64,000 nucleotides of DNA from Opisthocomus hoazin. Taxonomy: Eukaryota > Chordata > Aves > Opisthocomiformes > Opisthocomidae. A model generated the notes under the pieces. That model did no database searches, was not told the DNA's origin, and saw nothing but the letters and a program-made list of their open reading frames with translations. Shown here one piece after another: positions 28,276-42,100 of the stretch. The stretch is from the NCBI RefSeq assembly GCF_030867145.1, contig NC_134434.1:3782001-3846000 (forward strand), read 5' to 3'. How positions within the stretch are numbered: position 1 is the first letter of the stretch; every line of letters starts with the position of its first letter. A program made the translations under genes and the position numbers.

Positions 28276-30835
28276 ACTTCACTTCTTTTTTCCCCTCATC
28301 CCCCTGCATATTTATTTAATCATAGAAGCAATCTCTTCCAGCACAATTATTTTTGCTTCTTTCTTTTCTTCTCTTCACTAGATGTCCTGTAACTTTTGAG
28401 GGTTTCTTAAGTTTTTAAAAGTTACAGAGAAGAAAAAGAGAAAAGAAGTATAAAGTACTTAGAAAAGAACAAAAATCCTACTTCTGTATTCATTCTCCCT
28501 ACGTTGCAATGATCAGAGGAGGAAAAAATGAGGAGGAAGAGGGGAAAATATAGCAAATAATTGAAAATACATTGAATTTCAAAGTGAAAGTAATTTATAA
28601 ATTGTTACTGAAACTACTTTTAATCTAGTCAGCACTTTGTATTGTTTTTCATGTTGTTTAGGTCACCTTGGTTCTAGAGGAGTGAAATTCACATAGATTG
28701 GAACAACTACATGATTCATCACATTTTCTAGTTAATTTTCAGTTTATCAAGTTCTGTTTTCTAAAAATCTGATTTAGATAATTTTCATCTTGCAGAAATA
28801 AAGTGATGAAACAGCTAAGTCGTAACTGAAATAATAAAAAAGTTTGTAACAAATTTTCTTGGAGTTTCAACTACAGGTTATAGTGTAGCATAGAATAAGT
28901 AGGAGTCTGGACTTTGTTCCAGGTTTTGCCTATTTCAGCAACCTGCTACAACACTTGAATGCCCTCATTGTTCATATTTTTTTTCTTATGCTTAAAAGAA
29001 ATTTCCAGTTCTTCCATTTCTGCTTATTGTCCCTAGTCATAGCATGAAAGGAAAGTCACTGTGATATGGTGTTTATCTCAGACTGCCCTCCCCAACAGAA
29101 CAAAGGGAGACAATAGGATGTGAAAGCTTATGGGTCAAGATAAAGACAGGGAAGCTACTTACCAGTTACTGTCACAGGCAAAACAGAATAAATTTGAGGA
29201 AAAATTATTTAATTTTTGCCAATTAAAATAGATTCAGTTAGTGTGAAACAAGGACACAAATTAGAGTAACACCTTCTCCCAAACACTTCCCAGACTCAAC
29301 TTCTGTTCCTCATTCCTGACTCCTCTGCTCCCAGCTCCAAGCAGTGTGGGTAGATGGGAATGAGGGGTAGTAGTCAGTCCATAAGAGTTCCTCTCTGATG
29401 CTCCTTCCTCTTCATAGTTTTCCCTTTCTCTAGCTAAGCCCATCAGTGAAGCTGGTGGTGCCTGTGTGGAAACATATTTTTAAATGTGTAGAAAATGTCA
29501 GAAAGAGAGAGGAGGAAGGAACAAAAGGAGTGAGAAACAGCAGAGAGAACATCAAGCTCAGAGAAAGTCGAGGAGGAGATGCTCCACAGCTCCTGTTTTC
29601 TTCCCGTGTCCCACCGAGGATGGGGGGGAGTAAGTGCCTGGGTGGGCCTTTGGCTGCTATTACACTCTAGAAAGAAATGTAGGCAAAGGACATATAAGGG
29701 TGGGTAATGTTGTAAGTTAAACACTACTACAGTGCACTTCCAAGTATTTCCTCGGATACTGATTATTCGTGAAAACACACATGGGCAAATCAATGCAGTA
29801 TTCAGGAATTTCCAAACTACAGCTGGAAAATCCAAAGGCAGCACTGCATGTTCAGTAACAGGGAACACAGGTGTTTGGAGTTTAGACAGACAGGCCACTT
29901 AAATGTCAAATTTTGATTTTAATTTTCTAAGCCAAGCCAATGTAAACAGTTTTCAGACTGGAAACCGGACAGATTTAGTAAACAGAAATGTCGGGCCCCT
30001 TCTTACAGCTGCACAGAATTCCACGGACAAGTCAGAGGTCTCTGCCATGCTGCTTTTGGATGCAGAGTGGGAAAAGAGTGAGAAGCTGTATGGTCCTACT
30101 CTCCAGGAGTCTGCAGAAAAGCCTCCAGAGGGTCTTTTTTCTGCCATGTTGGAGAACTGCTTTCACAAGTGTGGAAGTAGCGGTAAAACATCAAGTGCAG
30201 TGTTAGATAATGGTGCTCCTCATTCACTTTATATAGCAGTTTGCTCTTTGGTGCTGCACTCATTAGCATGGACCTCTTTTCTGCAGTGGTGGGTCTCAGA
30301 GGGCAAAGACTGGAGAGAGGTGCTCACTCTGACATACTATGTGATCCTATTTTTGCAAAATCATGGGCTTGCCAGACTTGACACAGACCTCTGCTTGTGG
30401 TGTTTTTCGTTGGCTCATGTGTGACATCCTTTTCAGTTCCTTGAACCTTACTTATATTCCCAGCATCATCAACTGCTTGAATCAATCACTGGTATTTATT
30501 AGGGCCCAACCACTTAAAAACGTACATATGTACTATGAAAAAAAAAAGAGAGAATGATCAGGGAGCAGGGGTGGCCTGCATATAAAAGACACTACATAGG
30601 ACAGACATTTCTTTTTCGGAATGGGAGTGGCTCATTACACCTAGGTCTCAAAAAATTTCTGCAGAACACTGTGAAGGTCAAAGGGTAAATGAGCTAAAAA
30701 GAATTAACAAGTTTTGTTGTATTTTTTTTTTAAATTTCATAAAAATTTAGGCTCATTTTTGGAGAAGAGGTCCATCAGAAGCAATTATTCATACTGGTCT
30801 AGGTAGACCATCCTGTTCAAATCTCTAAACCACTA
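28276..30835. other. Intergenic spacer without recognised features
   Basis: A/T-rich DNA. The longest open frame (plus, 29,903-30,424, 173 codons) has no recognisable domain, no supporting splice structure and no family I know, so it is not called as a gene. Confidence 0.45.
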
Positions 30836-30839
30836 TCTT

Positions 30840-31400
30840 TATTGTTTTCTCTGGACAGTATCCAGATCTGCTATCTCCTCTGAGATGAGGGACAAGAACA
30901 GCCATTGTATTCAGGTGTTATGGAACATATACTGCAATGGAGCAAAAATCTTGGGACTTGTTTTGTTTTTTTTCTCTTCCACTTTCTGATAATTTCTGAA
31001 GTTTATTTCACCCTCTTACCAGCACTGACCAGAGGGAAGGATCACCTCCCTCGACCTGTTGGTGATGCTCTTCCTAATGCAGCTCGGGATGCTTGGCCTT
31101 CTTTGCTGCAAGGGCACATTGCTGTCCACCAGCACTGCCTGGTCCTTCTCTGCGAAGCTGCTTTCCAGGCGGTTGGTTCTCAGCCTGTGCTGGTGTGGCT
31201 GTTCTTTCTTGGGTCCAGCAGTTCACGTTTCTCTTTGTTGAACTTCATATCATCCCTTTTCTCCAGCCTGCTGCTGAGGTCCTTATCAACTACCCATCCC
31301 AATTTTGTGTTGTGTGCAAACTTGGTGAGAGTGTGTTCTGTCCCATCAAGCAGTTTCTTAATGATGATGTTAAATGCTACTGAACCTCATGTTTTCTGGC
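30840..31400 (-). mobile_element. CR1 LINE fragment, minus orientation
   Basis: The plus strand reads as reverse-complement CR1: GGATCACCTCCCTCGACCTG near 31,040, GTCCACCAGCACTGCCTGG near 31,125, TTGTTGAACTTCAT near 31,240, TGTGCAAACTTGGTGAGAG near 31,315, then ATGATGTTAAATGCTACTG. These are conserved landmarks of the ORF2 3' region. The open frames on the plus strand here are artefacts of this repeat. Confidence 0.85.
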
Positions 31401-33097
31401 CCTGTATTTTCTGCATTGCATATTGTTTGTGGTTTTGTCAGTTACACCAATGTTCTTCATTAAACTAGGGGATGTCAAACAAACTTCTGTATCTCAGGGG
31501 TGTCACTGGGTATGATGCATAAAGTGAAACTATCCAGAGCTGCTGCTAATGCTTCTTCTGTGGGAACATCAGGATGCCAGCTTGCCTGCCAATCTAAAAC
31601 AGCCTGCAGTTAGCTCCCTCCTTTACAATACCATTTTCTGCTCTGGATTCCTAGGATCTTTATACATCTCATCTCAGTCTGGGCTGTGGCACAGTCATGA
31701 CTCTGTTCTCTGGAAATACTAAACCTTTCATATCAACAGCTGTCAGATAAATAGCGTAGAGGAGGTAAGGACATTATTTGCAGGGCCAAGGAGAGGTGTT
31801 GGAGAAATTTGGCAAGATTTTTTGAAACTGTTGGTACTGTCAGCTTGTCTCATTGTTTTGCTCCAATGTGAAGCCACATACAAACATGATACCTTGTTCC
31901 CAGAATCCAATCTGGAGCAGACTGTCTGGTTCTCCACCTGGCAGCTATGGCACAATGTGATACATCAGTTCACCCCATTCTCTGTTCCAGACAGACAATT
32001 TAGCTACGGAATAGGCCACCTATATCCTAATGCAATGTAGTGCAACACATGCTTTCCTCATCATGCTATACACATGTTGCTGTAGCAATCTGCAGCTCAG
32101 TCCTCATTCTATTGAGGTCTATGAACTGGGGGACTGCAAAACAGTTACTGTGTTTCAGCAGCAGGGGAGCGTCACACCAAGCGCTGTGCTGTGCACCTGC
32201 TTGATCCTCTTAGCTCTGCTATCACAGCCAGTATTCAGAAACACTCTTTTTAAACAAACCTAAAAAGGTTAGTTTGATAAAACATTTAGGGGTAATTTTA
32301 GCCATTTTTCTTCACTTTAGCACTTTAATAATAGTCATTTCCCCTTTGTTAAATGAAGTGTTTTAAAGGGATATTTCCAGATTCTCAGGTTCCAACACTG
32401 TCTGACCAGGCTCTTTTGAATATTCCACACAAAGAGGGTTTAAAGTTTTAATACCAGATTTAGATATTTGAAGATATTTGACATTACACAGTATTTTGAT
32501 TTAGCAGAGTGATACCGTAAAATATGGAAACCACAACACAAACATAATGTAGCAATTACAATATACAGTTGAATCACAACGCAAACATGATTCCCGTCAT
32601 CAGTCTAGATGCTCACCATCATGGTGCTGGGCATTGCCAGTCACTGGGAAGGAATATGTGGGTTGAAGCCAGCCAAAGCCCATTGCTCTCCTCAAAGTTC
32701 ATTTTGCTTGTTGTTTGATTTTTATACTCTGTGTTGGGCTGAGCCACGTACACACTTCACCCTCACACCTTCTTTTCTCCTGCCTGGTCTGACTGACGCA
32801 GGAGAATTGTACTTTCACTGGTAGTTTTAGGGAAAATCATTTACATACACAGTTGTGCCACTCAACTGGTAGAGCTATTTACCGAAATCAAAGGTCCCCT
32901 TTGTGTGAGATAAGTTTGGTTCCCTTTAGGATAGCTGTGATTACTTCCTACATTCTTTTCTGACCTTCTTGAGCATATCATCCTTGCTTACCATCTCTGA
33001 GCCTTCTTCTGTTGTGGGGGTTTGTTGATTGGTCACATAGACTGTTTCTTAAGTTGATGATACTGAATGCTCTTACTGTATGCTTCTATTCTAAAGG
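31401..33097. other. Intergenic spacer without recognised features
   Basis: No gene, RNA or repeat identified. Short open frames lack recognisable content. Confidence 0.4.
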
Positions 33098-33215
33098 TCC
33101 TTGACAGACAGGAGAAATGGGAAGACAGGAATCTCATGATACTCAACAAAGGGAAGTGCAAATAATGTACACAGGTTAGTGTCAGGCAGGTACAATCCAA
33201 GGGAAGCTGACAATC
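33098..33215 (+). mobile_element. Short CR1 LINE fragment, plus orientation
   Basis: CTTGACAGACAGGAGAAATGGG...CTCATGATACTCAACAAAGGGAAGTGCAAA matches the CR1 ORF2 segment that encodes the FNKGKC block. Both ends are degraded. Confidence 0.7.
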
Positions 33216-36200
33216 CTGGGAGAGAGGAGGGTTGCATCTATTTGGGTGTTTTAATCAAATGAAACCCTAAAACAAAACACAAAAAGTGTTCCTACAAAAG
33301 AGAAGGTGATTATGAGCAGAAATACAGAATGGCCTCTGAAATTTACCACAGGATTGCATTCTGTCTGTGAATCCACATGTCATATTTAAACAAGATCTGG
33401 CTAGGCAGAGTGAAGGTACAGTCCTGAAAGAGCCAGTAATGTTTGGATGCAAAAAGAAGAACAAGCAGGGTCCTGCCAATAATTGACTTTCTGCCATTTC
33501 TGTTTCCAACAATGCAGGGTTGGACTCCACTGGCACTAAAAGCACAACTCAGCACAGCCAAAAATCAGTGGTTGATTGAAAGCCATCTCTGGATATAGAC
33601 TACCTTGCACAGCAGTGTGGTGTGAGCAAGGCACTGGAGTGCTGACATTCCATACAGATGAGGGGGGGATTTGGGTATGCTGAAAATAGATCTGTCTTGA
33701 GATGGAGATCAGGCAGCTGCCTCACTTTCTGCCAGCTCCGAAGATATGACTTCCCTTCCCCCATGCTGAGAGGAGCCAGAAAGGACAGACAGGTAAGTTC
33801 AGGAGTTCAGATAAAATAAAGTTGAAATACATCAAAATTCTCAGTTTATGGCCTGCCCATTCCAAGACCACCGAGAGAAATTATCTTCCCCCCATTCATT
33901 CTTCTGTGGAGGTGCCTTTTACGTTTCAAGTGGGAATAACTGATATGAGCAGTGCAGTGTTCTGAAAGGAGCATTTCCTCATAACGAATACAATATTCAT
34001 GCTGCCATCCTCATCTAATATTGCCCACTATTCTTAAGGTAGCACACTAGAGAGTCAAAGACAGAAAAGTCATTACTGTAATACTTGCAAGAAATCTGTG
34101 AAGGTTAATGATGAATAGGTGCAATACAATAACTCATACAGGCACAGGTATGCCTACAGTTACACTTCCTGCAACTGTAAAATTCTCACTGAGGTATTTT
34201 GATGTTTGGGCTATAGCTTATATTAAGCTGTGTTTGGTTAATATGTTAGGTGTTTTTTCCTTTTTTCCCATGTCTGATATTATTGCTGGACTCCTAGTTT
34301 CCCTCCTGGGCTCTTTGTCCCAGGCTGTAAATTCTGATCCTGCCCTTCACTGATGTGGTCTCTACTCTACCCATTCTGAGTGGTTAATGTTAGTCATTGC
34401 CCAGGCTGAATCTTTTCTGGGCTGTCTGGCATCTCTGCTTCCACCACAGCAAACTAGAAACTTCCAGCCTTACTGATGCTGCTGACTTCGCTGAGTTTGG
34501 GTCCTGTCTCTCCTCCATCTCCATCATCTTTGATGAACAGAAAATTGTTTCACTTTGTTTTATTTGGACAGGATATTTGCACAGGACAAACAGTTACTGT
34601 GTTCCTTGGGGCAATCCATACCAAGTGGTGTCTATTCATGGTTAATTATTTTTCAAGCCTGCGAAGAGGAGAGAAGTTGGAGGTTGAGCCTATAAGAATG
34701 CAGCAGCATCTCTCTCAGCATGGGCTCAAGAAATACATGTCAGATGAACCAGGACAGGTGGCAGCTCTAACCAGCTGCAAGCAGGCACTGCAAAGTAGCA
34801 GTAAGATATGTCTCTCTGGTTGGTCTGAACAAGTTCTTTTGCTGACCTTTCATGATCACACCAATACCATAACCTTGAGCATTTACTCTGACATGGATTC
34901 TTTGCTTGGCAGTTACCAATTGTTGTATACAGTTTTCAAAGTACTGGGCATCAGTTCTTTCATCTTGCTCAATCCATCATATGCTTTGTGAAGAGCAGGA
35001 TTTGTCTGAGATCTTGTTTGTGTGAGAATGTGTTATATCTAGGGGACTGAAAAATAGATTGTGCCATCTCTAGTGTTGGCTTGGACTGGGAAATGCACTG
35101 GTGATGTCCTTTCATAAACAGGATGAGGGGAAGGCTTTAACATTTTTATTCAAGTTTTTCCACTGCTTTTGGGTACAGCTGGAGACACAAAAGGACTTGA
35201 AGAATTTCAGTGAAGAGACTGGCAATCATGTTAAACTCATGCCCTCAGAGAGAGAGGTTTTTCTGTGCTGTATGAACTTGCCAAGGCACATCAGGGTAAA
35301 GGAGCAGTGACAGGAACGAGAGGAAGGCAGTAAGGAGACAGCCTGCCAGCAGCTGGTACTACTTAGTAGTCTGTAGAGACAGAATTTCTGGGATTGGAAG
35401 GCAGGAGAAAGCTACTGTATGTGAGAAAGCAGCTGCATTGATTGGTGACCATTCTTCATCTTTTCTTCCTAGGCAGAGCCTTCAAACTCTACATTCTGTC
35501 TCTACAGATCATTTCTTATATATTCTCTGCGTGTCCTCTCTTTCCCTCCCGCTTCCCCTCCCCACTCCAGTTAGATACAGACCCTGGAGAACCTCAGCTG
35601 TGAGAGTGTGATGAGGGACAAATATTGCTTAGAAGATCTGTACCTACATATCTTCTGATGTGGCTTCCTGGCAGAAATCTGAGCTGCTACTGCCTGCATA
35701 ATTGTTATATGAATAACAAAAGCTCACAGAACTTCAAAGGCATAATAGATATTTTGCACAAAAAGATTTGCTGAAACATCCTTTGAGAGGCAGCCTTCTA
35801 GGTTTTCCTGGGCAGAAGGAAAATGAAATAATAGGCTCTGATGACTGTTATCCCTCTTCAGCTTCACGTTCTTAGCCTTCCTCTCTTGTTTTCTTCTTCT
35901 TCCACTAAATACTGTGCAATAAATACTGCCAAATATGGTTCTGCCCAGGAAACACCAGTCAAGTTTCAGTCAACCAAATACATGAACTATAGCTATCTTG
36001 AAGATGTTTGGAAAAAGAAAAAAAAAGGCAGCTGCTGGTATTCTTCTTTAGACACCTATTTTTTTAAGTGCCAGTGCTCAATTATAGCATAACACGATAC
36101 CTTGAAAACAAACACTACAACACAACAAGTTTCGTAGTCAGGTGACATAATCACAACAGGTTCCCTCTGGTATCAGGAACATCTGACAGGGCCTCTGTAA

Positions 36201-37599
36201 GAGTCCCTCAGTCTTCTTAGCAACGCCACACCAATGACACCTGTTCTTCACAAAGATAAAACATCAGGCACTCACAGACCTTTTGCCACAATGTGTTTAC
36301 TTTTATTGTCAGCCGCTAGACCTGCCATTTTAGTATGGTGGCTTTTGTATCTGGGATCCACTTTTTGGTACAGGGGTTTTGGCACATGAAGCATATACAA
36401 TGTTCTCTATCTCCAGCTTCCAGTTGAGTGCATAATATGCAGTACGTGGACAGGATTGGGTGCAAGCTATTATGCATCACAGCTTTTCGGTTGTGTTTTG
36501 GCACTGAGCAAGTGCACGTGCTGTTTTCTGACTGATGCGATGTTTTCTCTGGAGTTTTTACTAAGGTTCGTCTGAGGACCAGAAGGTTTACCTGAAAAGG
36601 GAGGCACTTCTAGATATCCTCACAGGACAGCTGAGCCCTCACTGAATGAGGCAGTTTCTTTTTTGGGGGCCTCATATTAGAATAGGTGATGTGATACCCC
36701 CAGTGAGAGTAAATCCTTGATACAATCTCAGGTTTTGCCTGTAGTACTACAACAAAAATCTGGCACAAGCTGCTCTTTGGCCCAGAGGCTGACAAGCCTA
36801 GTTTTGCTTTGTCTCTGACATTAAAGGAGCCACATATACTCTATAGGACCTGCCTTGGTGTGCCAGAGATACCTGTGTGGGCAGCCCTGCCCACTGATCA
36901 TTCCTGGCTCAGTTACGCTCTTCTTGTCTGAACTGTAAGTGACAGAAGACTCATGACAAGAGGATGAATGCAAAAGAGTTGTGTCCAGTGTTTTTGTTTC
37001 TCTGTGATACAGAGAGACATGAAAAGTTACAGAGATGGGGACAAATCTGTACAGAGTGTCTTTTTCAGTCTTTCAAGCACTCCAAGACCAGGCCTTGGAA
37101 TATAATGTTGTCAGCTCTCTAGACATGATATAAACTACCCTAGAAAGTCACAGCAGAATTGTAAGTCACCAGTACTATCCCTAATATGGTCAGTAGTTTG
37201 AAATAGTTCTAGTTCAGCTGTCGAAATGTTAAGGATGCTGTATCAGCCACTTTAGAATACTGAATATTTTACTTCCCATTTCTGCACAGAAAAAGAGCTG
37301 ATTCAGGATGGAACTGGTGCAGGAAAAAAAAAAACAACACTGTAGAAAACTAACTACGGACTTCAGCAGCAGGAAAAAAAAGAGCTTGATTTGTCTAGTC
37401 TAGTCAAAACCCAAAACTTTCAGTGAAAAAGGGTACATAAGGAGGGCTTATTCCAGTGGAAGAAAAAGAATGTTTTAATCCAAAGAACTGTATCTACAAA
37501 AACACTGTAAAACTGCCAAGAGCATAACATGGTCACAAGTAACTCTAGGTGAGAATTTGGTTGCTAAGGACTGTTGTAGTCTTCGGACTACCAAGAAGG
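33216..37599. other. Intergenic spacer, mostly unrecognised
   Basis: No supported gene. A plus open frame at 34,476-34,991 (171 codons) and a short minus frame with several cysteines at 36,316-36,504 have no recognised domain. A minus-strand AATAAA-like signal lies just downstream of the latter, near 36,300-36,306. None is supported as a coding gene. Confidence 0.4.
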
Positions 37600-37965
37600 T
37601 GCACTTCTGGACTGGAGCACATGATGTATAAGGAGAAGCTAAAAGAAATGTATTTGTTCAATTTGATGAAGAGCAGGATAAAGGGAATTCTTATTGATAT
37701 CTACAGTTGTCTGATATGATGAGGGAGTGGACACAAGCTGGATCATGCAAAATTCAGGTTAGATATAAGGAAAATTGTTTTTACCATGAGAGTGATCCAA
37801 GGCAGGAGTAAATTTTCTATAGAGGCTTCATCTATGGAGATGTTTGGGACTTGACTGGACAAATCCCTGAGTAACCTGATCTAATTAGGCCTGCTATGAG
37901 CAGGGTGTTGGAATATATGACCTCTGGAGGTCCTTCCAGTGTCAATTATTCTGTATGATTTCATG
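37600..37965 (+). mobile_element. CR1 LINE 3' fragment, plus orientation
   Basis: Typical CR1 3' text: GACTGGAGCACATGATGTA, GATGAGGGAGTGGACACAAGC, TTAGATATAAGGAAAATTGTTTTTACC, CTCTGGAGGTCCTTCCAG and a terminal ATTCTGTATGATT-like repeat. Confidence 0.88.
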
Positions 37966-38184
37966 GTCCCAGCTACAGAGCAGGCTAAGCAACACAGCAA
38001 AGCTCTTCTACTTAGGCAAGAAGCAGCATACAGCTGGTTCAGGCACCTCTGCAAGACACTGCAGACTGGAGCACAGACATGCAATAACAGCATGGCACAC
38101 ACAAATTAGCTTGTATCTCGCTAGTCAGATAGCATTAACACTGAGGTTACGGGACAGGCACTGAAGAAGTAACCCAGGGTCTAT

Positions 38185-38690
38185 GATCAACTCCAGCAGT
38201 TTTGTTGAAAGTCCTGCTGGTGTGTCCCCACCGCCCGTGGGAGCCTGCTGCAGTCACACCGTGGCATCTGAACCCATCAAGCATGTGAAACTGTGGCACC
38301 TGTGGCTCAGCAGCCACGCTATGGATGCACAGAGTTCTTTGCCTCCCGAGTGCCCGCTCTGCCCAGAGCCACAAGCAGCAGCTGCATCTGGTGCTCCCTG
38401 GGCTCAGCCTGCCTGCCCGTGCGAACAGAGGGATGTCCTTCCTCCCAGGGACCAGAGCCTGCCCTGGCTCCAGAGCAGCAGCACCTGGGCTACAGGCTGT
38501 GCATGGCATGGCCCTTCTGCCAGGTGCTGACCCCAAGGGGGACCTACCTGCCTTGCTGCTGCATGTCAGATGGTGGTGACAGGCGTGTCAGGACATGGCA
38601 GCTGCTCTGGGTCAGCCCAAAGGCCAGCCCAGAGCAGTGTCTCCCTGGCAGTGGCGAAGATCCTCACTGGTGTCTGAAGCTGACAGAGTA
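38185..38690. other. GC-rich patch with overlapping open frames
   Basis: A locally GC-rich block inside A/T-rich spacer, with open frames of 115-132 codons on both strands. The translated products are Pro/Ala/Cys/Trp-rich and unrecognised. It could be a regulatory island or a decayed repeat; nothing supports a protein gene. Confidence 0.35.
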
Positions 38691-38969
38691 AAGGAATTAT
38701 GAGAATAGGCAGATGTGTTGAGGCTTTCCCTGGACAATGCCCCATTCTCCAGGTTCTCCTGGCTCTGGCACATCACAATCCCAATGCATTTGTTGTGTGT
38801 GGGGTCAGGAGTCTGCACCTGGTTCTCCTTCCATGAATTTATGTTACAGCTTTTTGAATGAATGGAAATGTTCAGTAGCCACTCCATTGGTGGTGAGAAG
38901 CTGTGTAGATTAACTATGAGTGGTTTGAGGAATGGAAGCATGCCATCCTTCTGTCTTTGACCACCTGCT

Positions 38970-39150
38970 AGTTTCACTTGATGCCCCTACTTCTTGTGCA
39001 AGGAAATCCAGTCATCCATCCATTCCCTTTAGTTGTCCTCTCTTGATTTTACAGACCTTACCTTATATCTGCTGGCTGTCTCCTCTCCAGCTTGAAGAGC
39101 CCAAGGCTGACTGGGCATTTTCAAGTGCTGAAGGACATTTCAGATGCCTG
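38970..39150 (-). mobile_element. Ancient CR1/L3-like LINE remnant
   Basis: The plus strand TTTCACTTGATGCCCCTACT, GATTTTACAGACCTTACC and CTCTCCAGCTTGAAGAGCCC resemble the reverse-complemented 3' region of an old amniote CR1/L3 LINE. Recognised from memory of the consensus; strongly diverged. Confidence 0.45.
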
Positions 39151-42100
39151 TGCCAGATGACACTGAATGCTCTTTCCAGTGGGAGGGACCCCTGCGGGGT
39201 GCTTGAAAATATCTGTCATTCTGATTCATGATTGTGCTGAAGAGATTAAAAGGTTGTCTGTCTCCTCCGTGTACATAAAATGTATGATATCCTCCTCAAA
39301 ATGAAATCTTCTGTACTGAGGGAACTTAGTGGAGCCTGATTTGGTATGAAAATCTCATTTGGGTCAGCAGTTCCAATACAAACACATCTCTGAGGGCCCC
39401 AGCTGAAGTGCCTATTTTTATGGTTATGGGTATAACTGCCCTCAGGGGTCAAGTTTCAGAAGAAAGAATCTAATTTTTCGCTGACATTGTAAAATTTGAG
39501 GGGGAGGTTAGACATCAATGAGGAGTAAGTGAAGCATTTGGCTCCACCAGCTGCACAGGGAATATGATCTGGGCCAAATATAAGAACTCAGGGATTTATA
39601 CATTTGTTTTAGATGTTAGAAGTTCATTTAAAGTGATGGTTCTCCTTACAGCCATACTTCTGTATGCCTGCCCCACACTATTTATGGTATTCTAACATAT
39701 CTCCTCTGGATTGGCCTTAGTGTTGCTGTGCAGGGACTGAAGCCTTCTTGGGAGGGAATCTCTGGGTAAATGTATAGAAGGACTAGTTTTCCACCAGGGA
39801 ACAACAGACATTGTTGACCATGACCATATTCATTCGTTTTTTCTGCTTCATCATCCTGGTTCTCACATAAGTATATGAAATAGCATTCAGAGCTCTCTCA
39901 GGTGAGAAAAAAGGCTCCTGTGTGCAAGAGAGCAAATGTTTTCCTCTCCTTATGTGATAAAGTTCTTTCACAGAGAGAGATTTCTCCACTGCTGCTTTTG
40001 CCCTGGGACGTGAACTCATTTCCTTCTCTGGCAGCAAAATAGTGGCTGTGGCACTGCAGGAAGAGTCCTTATATTCAATTGGCTAACAATTACCTCTTCT
40101 CTGTGTAATCAAAAGAAGAAAGGTCTCCTATGTGGAATCACATTTCCATACAGAACCAGGATCATTGTGTGTTGGCTCATGAAACAAGTCTGCAGCAGCA
40201 TCTCTGTCCTCTGAGTCTCTAATATCTGGGGTTGTAAGAGGCACTAACTCAGAAAAATTATGGGAGAAAGTTTTATCCCTCATATCTGAATGTTATCATG
40301 GAAGATTTCACTTAGCAACCTGCTTCATGCCCAGATGACTTCTGTCCTCCTTCTGTTCAGCCAGGAATGCTATATCAGTGCCAGAGAAAATACCATGCGC
40401 TCAGTGGTCATAGAAGTATAGCAGAAAAGTGAGTTGTGTTGTCAGGAACTTGACAAGATACCACAGGGACTGGACAAGACTGGGCTGTTGTTGACAGCAG
40501 CTTGCATTTAGCTCAGGGGAAGGTGCTGGGCTTCCAGCAGTTCACTTGCCAAAGCAGCAGTTCCCTTATGTCCTCAGCTGAGATGTCCATGCAGCAGTCC
40601 TGCCAGCGGCAAAGGGCTTGTTAACATGCCCAGGAAACAGTCCACACTTGCAATGGCTACATGGATTGTTTGGGAACAGTCTGTGGCATGGCATCTACTA
40701 AAAAGTGGATTATCTGCATAACAAGGAAGTTTGGCACCTAAGAGTTTGGCTTCCACATTATGCAAAGCATTCAGGCTTCTTCCAGCACAGGCCAACCACG
40801 CAATGCAGTAGGAGGGAGGCACGCACAGAGCAAGTAGTTTAGAGCCAGGACTGGGTACAGTCCGGGTGCTGATACTAACACAGCTTTGTCTTCTCAGAAA
40901 GATGAATGGAAAGGGAGCAGTTTGACCTGAAGACTCAGAGAAGAAAATGCTGGAATGGTGTTTCTTGAATTGTGACTGTAAAATTGCAGAGGACAAAAAA
41001 GAGTCCTTTTTAGGCTATATACAAGTGTACAAGAGAGTATGTGTATGTGTGAGTGTGTGCATCTCTCTGTGGCAATGTACAGAGGTTCCCACGCACACCT
41101 ACATTTTCTATTGCCTTGACCCAAATGCTGTGCCATTGCTCCTGCTGGGAAATGTTCCAAATGAGAAAGACCGGTTGGCCTATGGCAAAGGCTTTTACCA
41201 ATAGTCCTCTGAGGGCATATTGGCCTGCACACTGATCATAAACGTGCCATTCTGGTCAGTTCCTTTCCTTTTCACTTTGATCAATTTGCTTTCCATGAAG
41301 CTTCCTCCTTGTCAGCACTGAACAAGCAACACGTGTGGCTAATACAGATAAGGAACAGTGAGATTTGTGCCTTCCTAGTCAGGTCAGCCAGAGGAACTCT
41401 CCAAATATGCTTGTCATTCACTTGTTATCTCAGACAGTGCCAGAATATTTTGAGCAGCAAAAGCCCCTGAAGCCCTGTCAGATGAAGGGGATCAGCTGAC
41501 AGGTTGGCTGTCCGGTAGGAAAACACTCCTTACAATGGTCAATACCTGACTGTTTTCCAGTTTAACAACAGTTTCTCTGCTGGCTTTGTTCCAGAGGTGT
41601 TTCTTGTCATGGAGCAGGGCTGAATCTGTCAGTGTGACTGCCACAATTCCAAGCCCAGGTCCAACCAAGTAGTGAGGCTGAGCATGTATTCTCAGAAGGC
41701 ACATGCACACAGAGCACACATGTGCGAACACATATGTACATGTACGTACAGATGGCCACACAGATCAGCACAGGTGAACACAACAAACAGCACTCACACA
41801 AATATCAACAGCATGAACAGCCGCATCCTGTTCGCCCCTGGCAGAGCAGGATGGAGGTCCGATAGTGGCAATAGGCATACACATACATACAAAGTGAACC
41901 TGCGCATACCTGGGCATAGACAGTCAGTGTTCCTGGTAACTGTCCCTGGATTCTGGTCTCCCCAGGCTACAAGATGTGATTCCTCATGGAAATTCTTCCT
42001 GCAGAGGGACTGACCTGGTGTTAGATGTCTGAAGGAACGGGAGGACTTTCCCTCTTTCTTTCAGGTAACCTGTATTTGGCTACCCACTGCCATTGTACAA

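Noticed and set aside
29903-30424. Plus open frame of 173 codons
   Set aside because: No recognisable domain, no flanking splice pattern or promoter signal; length is within chance expectation for a 26-kb spacer read in six frames.
34476-34991. Plus open frame of 171 codons
   Set aside because: No recognised motif or family; no supporting context.
36316-36504. Short minus frame with several cysteines (CILC...CICFMC)
   Set aside because: Zinc-ribbon-like spacing is suggestive, but the frame is only 62 codons and no matching family could be named.
41036-41780. GT/CA-rich stretches as possible Z-DNA or regulatory repeats
   Set aside because: Short and imperfect; ordinary microsatellite-like sequence.
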